Below, piece after piece: positions 7,575-15,500 of a stretch of DNA of 33,559 bases. Below the pieces are notes generated by a model. The model saw nothing but the letters and a program-made list of their open reading frames with translations. It was not told where the DNA came from and did not search any database. The translations under genes and the position numbers were made by a program. Every line of letters begins with the position of its first letter. Position 1 is the first letter of the stretch. Origin of the DNA: Gemmatimonadota bacterium (lineage in GTDB: Bacteria > Latescibacterota > UBA2968 > UBA8231); NCBI GenBank assembly GCA_002712305.1, contig PATE01000143.1, positions 1 through 33,559 on the forward strand, in the 5' to 3' direction.

Positions 7575-10417
7575 CAGAAATCCCAACCGAAGAAGAAGTC
7601 CCACCGTGTCTCGTTCTCAATAGAGGAGAAATCTGTGCGTCTCGAAGCGTCGAGCCGCAGAACGAAGAAACCACCCAGCGCGATTCGGGTACCTGCGCCG
7701 ATGCTTCCTCGCCAGTTGAATTCGTCGTTCCAGGCATTGCCTGCGTCGACGAACAGTGCACCACGGAAGGCGCTGAAATCGATCACGCCAAAAGGAAACG
7801 CGAAGATCATGCGATCGAGTAGTGGAAATCTCAGTTCGTGATTGGCGAGAATCAGATTCTTCCCCCATAGAGACCGCCAGCCGTATCCGCGAAGCGTCCA
7901 ACTTCCGCCCAGTGCATAAAACTCGGGGACGTCGCCACGACTCTGCACGCCGAGATATCGAACGCCGAGAGACGTGCGCTGAGACAGTCTCAGATAGTGA
8001 CGCAGATCGGCGAAAATGGTGATATTGAAGGGACGTGATCGCTTGAAGTCTACCGTCTGTCCGATACCGAGACTGTATCGGGTACCCTCCAGGGGACCGG
8101 TGGGAATCCACAAGCTGTTGTCGTGGGTATAGGCGAGATGATTCGAGACGAGCCATCCGCCGAGCTTTCTGCCTTCAAACTCCCGATCGATGTCGGCGTG
8201 GCGCAGAGACAACCGTGTCGTGAGGCGATCGTGCCGGTTGAAGGGGTAGCTCAGCTCGACGTATCCCCCCGTTCGCTTTTCCCGGACGAACCGACCAAAG
8301 GTGCTGGTAAAACGATCGTTCAAGCGGAACAGTCCCCAGCCGACATTCAACTGTCGAGCAAGCTGCTGACGCCCGAAGGCGACATTCAGCCCGTCGAAGA
8401 ACCCGGTCTCGCTGCCGGCGATGTGAGAGAGGATGAAGTAGTACTGATCGTTGCCCAGCACATCGCTGAGGGCGATCTGAACTCCGCCTGAAGTACCGAA
8501 CAGTGGATCCTGAGAAATCTGGCTCTGCGCAACGTCGATCGACATGCGCCGCTCATACTCGCGCAGCGATATGGTCGTCTCTGCGTCATCCTCCAGGTCG
8601 ACGAGCTGGAGGTCCCAGCGCGAAATGTCCTGCTCCGGCAACGCACCCAACTCAAGATCGTCGAGTTGGCCATCGTCCAGGTCGAAACGAAAAACGTGGA
8701 AGCGCGCCGCCTCGAATCCGGTCACGAGCAGCGACTGTCCATCGCGGGTCCAGTCGGGGTCAAAGACACCTGTCAGTGTCTGCGAGAATCGCCGCAGACC
8801 GATCCGCGTCGCTGAGGAGGGATCCTCCACGCGAAGACCGTAGATATCAAACATGCGTTGGCGATTCGAACTGAAAGCGATCCACTTCCCATCCGGCGAC
8901 CAGGACGGTTGTTGGTCTACGAACGGACCTTCGGTGAGACGAGTCGCCTCAGCTCGGGCCAGGTCGTAGAGATACAGGTGATACTCCCCTTCCCGATCGC
9001 CGTCGGCACGGTCGGAACTGAAGACGAGTTGCTCACCTTCAGGGTGCCAGTCGGGGTCACGGTCGTGGGATAGATCATCGGTCAGTGGCTGCAGTTCCCC
9101 GGAGAAGGCGTCGACGAGAAACAGGTCGGTCTGGCCACTGCGGCGTGCCGCGGAAAGGGCCAGACGCTGACCGTCAGGAGCCCAGGTGGGCGAACTGAGG
9201 GCGACAAGCTCATCGTAGGCGTGTTCACGCAGGGACTCTCCCGTCTCCATATCCCACACATACAGCCGATCTCGGCCGTTGTATTTGCCCACAAACGCCA
9301 GGTGTTTGCCATTCGGGGCCACACTGAGACTGGCCTCGATGGGGTGAAGCGATTCGAAGTCGGCACTTCGTTCACCCTCGACGACGATCTCGACCTCGCC
9401 CGTGCCATCGATGCGGGCCTGGGCGATGCCGGTGTATCCCTTCACATTGCGGAAGAAGACGAACGTATCCGTCGAATCGGCAAAATCGACGTTTGGCACG
9501 AGAGACGGCTTGAGATTGTACCCCGTTTCTGTGAGAGCCTCGGCCATGCGACTCGGAGGATCGGCGGTCTCAATATCCGGCAGATACCGCTTGCGAAGCT
9601 CGTAGCTCCAGTCTTCATCGAAATCGCTCAACTTCTCGCCCGTGGTGACGGCGAAGATTTCGGCGAAGGTCTCGGCCCGCCACCAGTTGTCGAGAAGACG
9701 AGCGAAAATGTCGGGTCCATATCGAGCAGCCATGTAGTCGCAGATCGACTGGCCTTCCTTGTACATCTGGAACGAACCGTAGATCGCTGCCATGCGTGAG
9801 ATCGGTACCAGCCGACCAGCAAACAGCGCATCACGAACGATCATGTCTCCCGTACTATCCCACGTCCCGGAAAGATGTTCGGCCAGTCCCTCCGAAAACC
9901 ACAGAGGGCCACGATTCATGTCGGTGATTCCCCGCTCAGCGAGGGTCCGTCGAATCTTGTCGAACTGGAAGACATGCACGAGTTCGTGGTGGAGAACTCG
10001 ATCGAACTCGGCATAGGAACCACTCAGGGGGAGTGCGACTCGCCCCTTGAGAAACTCGGTGAAGCCCGCGACCCCTTCGGGCAACATCCCGGGGATCACG
10101 TTGGTCTGTTCGAAGTAGATGTGGGAGGAGTACAGAATCAGCGGAATTCGCCGCTGAACCGTGTGCGCCAGTTGACGTTCTACAGCCCGATAACTCGTCT
10201 CGGCGGCGCGAGCAGCAAAGGCGGCCAGCTCGCGCTCCTCCTCGTAGAAGTAGACATCGAAGTGAATCGTCTCCAGACGCTGCCAGGTAAACTCGTCGAA
10301 CTGCACCTTGTTCTTGCCGAACCGGTATAATTGGGCCGAACCACTCTCGGGAACGATGCACGCGAAGATGGCGAAACACAGGGCGAATCGTCCGAGTCTG
10401 GCACTCGCGCGATTCAT
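7574..10417 (-). CDS. Outer-membrane fusion: peptidase MA-like gluzincin, TolB/PD40 propeller, C-terminal beta-barrel
   Basis: 947 residues in three parts. A signal peptide (about 1-28, ending SGSAQ) leads into a zinc-peptidase domain of the peptidase MA-like type at about 45-285. Its HELVH is at 144-148, and the third ligand is likely Glu176 in WFSEGLAEHLSG. Next is a PD40/TolB-type propeller at about 300-620, with blades such as PTWAPDGQRLALSAA, PDWHPEGEQLVFSSD and PSWSPDGKWIAFSSN. The last 300 or so residues resemble a BamA/Omp85 (surface antigen) barrel: alternating strands, a GSWTLRGYGWRSLWG loop resembling the Omp85 VRGY/F motif, and a terminal aromatic beta-signal (FFFGWDF). It overlaps SprT by 4 bases (ATGA) and the PQQ lipoprotein by 1. 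The likely location is the outer membrane with the peptidase and propeller in the periplasm. Substrate unknown. Confidence 0.85.
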   Translation of the reverse strand: MNRASARLGRFALCFAIFACIVPESGSAQLYRFGKNKVQFDEFTWQRLETIHFDVYFYEEERELAAFAARAAETSYRAVERQLAHTVQRRIPLILYSSHIYFEQTNVIPGMLPEGVAGFTEFLKGRVALPLSGSYAEFDRVLHHELVHVFQFDKIRRTLAERGITDMNRGPLWFSEGLAEHLSGTWDSTGDMIVRDALFAGRLVPISRMAAIYGSFQMYKEGQSICDYMAARYGPDIFARLLDNWWRAETFAEIFAVTTGEKLSDFDEDWSYELRKRYLPDIETADPPSRMAEALTETGYNLKPSLVPNVDFADSTDTFVFFRNVKGYTGIAQARIDGTGEVEIVVEGERSADFESLHPIEASLSVAPNGKHLAFVGKYNGRDRLYVWDMETGESLREHAYDELVALSSPTWAPDGQRLALSAARRSGQTDLFLVDAFSGELQPLTDDLSHDRDPDWHPEGEQLVFSSDRADGDREGEYHLYLYDLARAEATRLTEGPFVDQQPSWSPDGKWIAFSSNRQRMFDIYGLRVEDPSSATRIGLRRFSQTLTGVFDPDWTRDGQSLLVTGFEAARFHVFRFDLDDGQLDDLELGALPEQDISRWDLQLVDLEDDAETTISLREYERRMSIDVAQSQISQDPLFGTSGGVQIALSDVLGNDQYYFILSHIAGSETGFFDGLNVAFGRQQLARQLNVGWGLFRLNDRFTSTFGRFVREKRTGGYVELSYPFNRHDRLTTRLSLRHADIDREFEGRKLGGWLVSNHLAYTHDNSLWIPTGPLEGTRYSLGIGQTVDFKRSRPFNITIFADLRHYLRLSQRTSLGVRYLGVQSRGDVPEFYALGGSWTLRGYGWRSLWGKNLILANHELRFPLLDRMIFAFPFGVIDFSAFRGALFVDAGNAWNDEFNWRGSIGAGTRIALGGFFVLRLDASRRTDFSSIENETRWDFFFGWDF

Positions 10418-11541
10418 CGATCGGCCTGCCTCAGGTAGCCACCCAATCCAGCCTGTTCGACAGGTGGATGGATCTGCACCCGCCTTCCCTCGGCCACGCC
10501 GTGGTGAAATGCGTCCGTCGCGGCGACGCCGCCCGTCATTCGCGTGACGATGCGCGGATTGTGATACCGGTAGTATTGCTGCAATTGCTGGTCGCCGTGC
10601 CAGATGAGATCGGTGTTGTGCTCATCCTCGTTCACCGCCTCGCTACGGTTCGAGGTGGCTATCGAATGCTCGGCCTGTGTCTCGGCGCTGAGCTTCTCGT
10701 GGAACCCTTGCGCCACCCCCGCATAGAATCGCATACGCTCACGATTGTCGGACAAGCCTTGCTCTTGTCGGTATCGGTCCCATAGTCGTGGCAACAAGCC
10801 TTCCAGAAAGCCGTAGACGTAGTCGGCCATCTCAAGATTCGTCCTCGTCCCATAAATCTCCAGCACCGTGCCTGCTCGATCGTTGTTCGCGTCGTAGGAG
10901 TGGGCCCACAGAACCTCCACGAAAAAGAAATCACTCAACAACATGGCCACCCATAGCTCCCACGCAGGATGTCGCCCTTTGACATCTCCCAATGGACGCC
11001 GGTCGAACTGGCGCTGCTGATCGCTGCGCACCAGATCGATATTGTATTCGAGCAACAGGCGCCTCGCCTTGCGCATCGCCGCCTGTGCTTCGTTCTCATT
11101 CGGACTCTCGGCAAGGGAGAGCAGTTTCCGCACGAGGCGGATCACGCGCTCTTCCTGATCACCGGCCAGCGCCGTATTCGAAGACGCCGACCGGGAACGG
11201 GCAACGGCCTCGCAACGCAGTCGTTCACAGGCACTGGCAAAGGCCGGGCCATGGGCCGTCTCATGCTCCGGCTTCAGAACCTCATCGACATACTGGTGGG
11301 CCATTTCATGCCGGAGGGTGTCCAGAACCGAAGTCCAGGCATCTTCGTGAATGTGCCGTGCGCTGATCATGAGACGGCGATGCGAACCATCCCAGGCGCC
11401 CAGAGTCATCTCGCCGTCGGACAGTTCGATGATCGGAAGTCGCAAGGCGTCGCGAAGAAACTCGTGATTGTAGTGTTTCCACCACTTCACAAGCGTGTGC
11501 AGCCACGCATTACGCAACTCGGGCGCCGGGGGGCCCGTCAT
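10414..11541 (-). CDS. SprT-like zinc metallopeptidase domain fused to DUF2786
   Basis: 375 residues, without a signal peptide, so probably cytoplasmic. The SprT-like domain occupies about 8-115, with RHEMAHQYVD holding HEMAH at 78-82 and a probable third ligand His97 in ETAHGPAF. DUF2786 follows at about 132-172 (VIRLVRKLLSLAESPNENEA), and then a C-terminal region of the kind that usually accompanies DUF2786 (about 190-320). SprT/Spartan-like proteins cleave DNA-protein crosslinks in eukaryotes; the bacterial role is unclear. Its stop overlaps the start of the outer-membrane peptidase gene (ATGA), and its start is 14 bases after dapF. The linkage of a cytosolic SprT protein to an outer-membrane protein is unexplained and may only reflect operon packing. 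Confidence 0.85.
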   Translation of the reverse strand: MTGPPAPELRNAWLHTLVKWWKHYNHEFLRDALRLPIIELSDGEMTLGAWDGSHRRLMISARHIHEDAWTSVLDTLRHEMAHQYVDEVLKPEHETAHGPAFASACERLRCEAVARSRSASSNTALAGDQEERVIRLVRKLLSLAESPNENEAQAAMRKARRLLLEYNIDLVRSDQQRQFDRRPLGDVKGRHPAWELWVAMLLSDFFFVEVLWAHSYDANNDRAGTVLEIYGTRTNLEMADYVYGFLEGLLPRLWDRYRQEQGLSDNRERMRFYAGVAQGFHEKLSAETQAEHSIATSNRSEAVNEDEHNTDLIWHGDQQLQQYYRYHNPRIVTRMTGGVAATDAFHHGVAEGRRVQIHPPVEQAGLGGYLRQADR

Positions 11542-11555
11542 CTCAGATCAGCAAG

Positions 11556-12425
11556 TCAGGAGACTGAACGGAGGAAGGAGGACGTGAATCGACCCTGGAA
11601 CACGTCGGCGACGGGGCCCTTCATCGTCAGGGAGTAGTCCTCATCCACATCGATGTGCAGCGTGCCACCGGGGGCCTTGACCGTTACGGGGCTGGAGACC
11701 AACCCGAGACGGACCGCGGCGCTTGCTGCCGCACAGGAAGAGGAGCCTGATGCCTGGGTTTCTCCCGCCCCACGTTCCCAGATGAGGATGTACAAGGTGT
11801 GGGGGCCTGTGGGGACTGCCAGTTGAACATTCGTCCGCTTTGGAAAGATCTTGTGATTCTCGAGGTCGGGTCCCAAGTCCAGCAGTTCCTGCCGCGTCCA
11901 GGGATGCCCCTTCTCACGAAACACGACACAGTGCGGATTGCCCACCGACACGCCGGTAAAGATCAGTTTCTCGTCACCGACGCGAATCGGGCGTTCGATC
12001 AGTTCCTTGACCTTGAGCGAGCAGGGCAACGCTGCAGGCGCGAAGGTCGCCTCGCCCATCTCAACCGTGGCGGCACTCGCGTCGCCATGTTTGTCGATGT
12101 GGAGATCGATGGCGACCAGCCCGCCTTTGGTCTCCACCGTGAAGGACCGGCGGCGAGTACGACGCGTGGCGTAGAGATAGCGGCCAAAGATCCGCAGCCC
12201 ATTGCCTGATTTTTCCGCCTCGCTGCCATCCGGGTTGTAAATCCGCACACCAAAGTCAGCGCGACGAGACTTGGACAACGCCAGAATCCCATCGGATCCG
12301 GCCCCCCAGTTTCGGTCGCAGACGGCACGGATATTTTTTGGCGTCAGACGGAAATCGAGTTCATCGGGGTCGAGGGCGATATAGTCATTGCCCAAACCAT
12401 GCCCCTTGAAGAAGGCGTTCTTCAT
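11556..12425 (-). CDS. dapF: Diaminopimelate epimerase family protein with both catalytic Cys replaced by Ser
   Basis: DapF interconverts LL- and meso-diaminopimelate for lysine and peptidoglycan synthesis. The 289 residues cover the full two-lobed fold. FFKGHGLGNDY is at 5-15, YNPDGSEAEKSGNG at 63-76, VSVGNPHCVVF at 159-169, and WERGAGETQASGSSSCAAA at 216-234. In E. coli DapF the catalytic pair is Cys73 (CGNG) and Cys217 (ACGSG). Here the aligned residues are Ser73 (codon TCA) and Ser226 (codon TCA). The remaining substrate-binding phrases are intact, so this is not a decayed gene. It may be a Ser-type subfamily, an epimerase with another base arrangement, or an enzyme for another substrate. 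A sigma70-like promoter and a hairpin lie in the 160-base gap upstream. The dapF symbol reflects homology, not proven activity. Confidence 0.85.
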   Translation of the reverse strand: MKNAFFKGHGLGNDYIALDPDELDFRLTPKNIRAVCDRNWGAGSDGILALSKSRRADFGVRIYNPDGSEAEKSGNGLRIFGRYLYATRRTRRRSFTVETKGGLVAIDLHIDKHGDASAATVEMGEATFAPAALPCSLKVKELIERPIRVGDEKLIFTGVSVGNPHCVVFREKGHPWTRQELLDLGPDLENHKIFPKRTNVQLAVPTGPHTLYILIWERGAGETQASGSSSCAAASAAVRLGLVSSPVTVKAPGGTLHIDVDEDYSLTMKGPVADVFQGRFTSSFLRSVS

Positions 12426-12475
12426 CGGTCAGTTGAAACGATTGATTAGAGGTTGGCAGACACAGCATCGACACT

Positions 12476-12498
12476 CCATCACATTGGGTGTGTGATGG
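12476..12498 (-). other. Perfect 8-bp inverted repeat (hairpin) in the dapF leader
   Basis: CCATCACA (12476-12483) and TGTGATGG (12491-12498) pair perfectly around a 7-base loop. It lies between the stop of the giant protein gene (12586) and the dapF start (12425), inside the leader expected from the putative promoter. No run of T follows on the minus strand, so a classic intrinsic terminator is not supported. It could be a weak terminator, an mRNA end-protecting hairpin or a regulator binding site. The rest of the 12426-12585 gap shows nothing else. Confidence 0.45.
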
Positions 12499-12514
12499 GA
12501 GCAGCACCGAAAGC

Positions 12515-12543
12515 AACGTAGAGTGCTACGCGATGAGCGTCAA
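12515..12543 (-). promoter_or_regulatory. Putative sigma70-like promoter upstream of dapF
   Basis: On the minus strand a TTGACG box (12538-12543) is followed after exactly 17 bases by TACGTT (12515-12520). The -35 matches consensus at 5 of 6 bases and the -10 at only 3 of 6. It points at dapF and would give a leader of about 80 bases. It lies in the only gap between the giant secreted-protein genes and dapF, where a transcription break would make sense. Assigned by eye. Confidence 0.35.
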
Positions 12544-12585
12544 TGCGTCTGTCGGGGCTCAGGTGGCGTGGGACCTTGCCCAATC

Positions 12586-15500
12586 CTATCGCAGGAGCAG
12601 TAGACTCCGTGAGTGTACCAGGCCGCCAGCCTTCAGCTGATAGAAATACAGCCCCGAAGCGACATCACGCCCCTCTTCGTCGAGGCCGCGCCAGACCACT
12701 GCATGGTGTCCGGCAGCGAGCATCTCATCTGCGAACAGCACACGCACGCGCTGGCCCAGGATGTCGAAAATCTCAAGCCGTACGCGACCGTTGTTGCTCA
12801 GATCAAAGGGGATCGTCGTCGTTGGATTGAAGGGATTGGGAAAGTTTCTGCCCAACTGCGTGTGCAGCGGCCGCGAGTCGACCACGCTCACACGCCTGCT
12901 CTGCCCCTGGGCGGTCAGAATCTCCACATCCCGAAGCTGTGCCAGAGACCCGTCCCTTTCAGCCATGCCCAGATTCAGCAGCGGCCCATCTCCAGGGATC
13001 GGTATGGCACCCCGATCCGAAAGCACGAGAGCGACTCTCTGCTGCCCTGCTGGCTCGGGCCAACTGTGCATGTGAGTGTTCATGTCTGCGAAGGGAGTCT
13101 GCTCCAAGGAGACTTCGCTGTGGGCAGGCAGGGCAAGGCTCAACCCAGTGATGGGACCAAGCCCCTCTCCGTGAAGGATCCCCATATCCGATATCCAGAC
13201 ATGCCCTCTTTCGGATGCTGATCTGGCGGCGGGGGTGGTCACCTGCATACCGATGCGCCCAAAATTGTCCGCCAACAGCATGAAATCATCGAAGTCGACG
13301 CGCTCATCCCCGTTGTAGTCGGTCTGACGAGCCACCGTCCACTCGCTGGAGGAAGGGGTCGAGCCATAGTGTCGAACGAGCACACCAAAGTCTGCGAGAT
13401 TCACGTGGTTGTCGTTGTTTCCATCACCTGCAGGCAACAGAGACAGGGCACTCGTGTCGGGCGCGACCCATCGGAAGGTGAGGTGTCTCCGTGATGAGTC
13501 GATGGACACCGTATCACCGACGACGATCCCCTGTAGGTGCGTGGCGACCTTGGCGAATACGCGGTACGTGCCAACCGGGATCTTGTCGAGGTTGAAGCGA
13601 CCTTGATCGTCGAGGCTCACCTGGATCCCCGGCCTCAGTCGATCTTCGTCGTTGATGGCTGACACCAGCGTATCATTCGTGGTTCTGACGAACAGGAGTG
13701 TGGCAAGGTCACCATCGATGGCCGTCGTTCCCCGCTGCTGTACCTGAATCTGCCCACTGACGAACAGGTCACGGACGGACAGCTTCGTCGTGTCACCCAG
13801 TACGGGTTCGATCCAGAGACCACTGCCCTTTTCCACGACGGCACTGCTGCGATTGGTCGTCGGCTCGTCGTCGATGGACAGGAAGGTGGATGCTTCCTTG
13901 CTGGCCAGGAACCACAGTTCAGCCAGCAATACGGGTTCGACAGATGCCGTAAGGGGCGTGGTCCCACCCGGCACGGTGGAGATGAGCGTCAGATCCACTT
14001 TTCCTGTGGAATCAAAGGACCCACTGTGGTAACCGTTGATGGCAGACGTAAAGGACGCTGCCAGGTCCGTCGACACGCGAAATGGCCGCAAAGTGTCCGA
14101 AGGGGATGGGATCAGCGTCATGGCCGTCGGTTCGTACGTCATAAAGACCGACACACCGGCGATGTCGTGCTGTGCAGGCGTGAGATAGACTTGCGCCACG
14201 AGCGTGTCACCCCGGCTGACCCGCGGTGCGTTCGACAGCTTCACATCGATCAGTGGCGCAGGAAGACTGGTGGCACTGGCCGGCGCTGACGGCGCCGATT
14301 GGAGCCCCGCGCGCTCGGCCACGACCTGATAGTAAAACGTGGAATAGGGCGTAGCATCCGGGTCTTCATAGGAAAAGGTCCCTCCCGGAATCACAGCCAG
14401 GGTCTCGGCAACGGCAAAGTCGAGACTCGCCGAACGCAACACGGTGTAGCCGGTGGTGGGTATGATCTGTTGCGCCGGGGGCTGCAGTCCGTAGTCGCCA
14501 TCCTGCCAGGCGACACGAATCCGCCCTCCAAGGTCCCGAGTTACGTCCTCGGCCTGTACGGCCACCGGTGCCCTTGGCGGAACCTGCCGTCCCACGAGGC
14601 GATTGCGCAGCAACTGGAGTCGCCCACTGTCAGCGCTGACGGCGATGATGTCGCCGACGCCATTGGCATCGATATCTGCAACTCGCACCTGTCGAATCGG
14701 GAAACCGATCTCAATGTCTTGCCGTTGGTAGGTCTGGCCGTCCTCGTTCTCGAGGAACACGAGAAAGTCGCCATGTCCACCCGCCACCAGATCGTCGAAG
14801 ATGTCAGCCGTGAGTCCAGCAGCGGCAAGCGCTGACGGCCGCAGACTCGTCGAAGGGGCTGTGAGGGAGGTGAAGGAACCCGTACCGGTGTTGCGCAGGA
14901 TGCTGACGGCGCGTGAGCCGCTGGTGGCCACCGCAATGTCCACATGGCCATCGGCATCTACATCGGCCAGCGAGATCTCTCCAGGGGCAACCCCGACCAG
15001 ATAGTGCACAGCAGCTGAGAATCCGCCATTGCGGTCGTTCAGATAGACACTCACCGTGTTGGCGAGCCGATTGGCGACCACCAGGTCGACATATCCATCG
15101 GCATCGAGATGTCCCGCAGCGACCTGGGCCGCACCGGCCTGGGCCGCTACAACGGCTCTGGCGCTGAAGTTTCCCTGGCCATCGTTGAACAGCAGGGTGA
15201 TGGAGTCCGACGTCGGTCCATTGGCGACCACAATGTCTCGATCTGCATCGGCGTCCAGATCGACGACGACCAGATCCCCAAGGTGGTGACCGATGAAGAT
15301 GTCCTGCCGGCGCCCACTGAACCCGCCCCGACCGTCGTTGGCCAACACCGACAGTGAACGAGCGACGCGATCGCCAATCACGAGATCTGCCGGGCCCGTG
15401 GCACTAAAAATCGGCCCTGCGTCGATCGCGACCGGTTCCGACCAGGCGTGATAGGGAGCGCCATCGTCAGGTAGGATCGTTCGACCAACCTCCGGGAACT

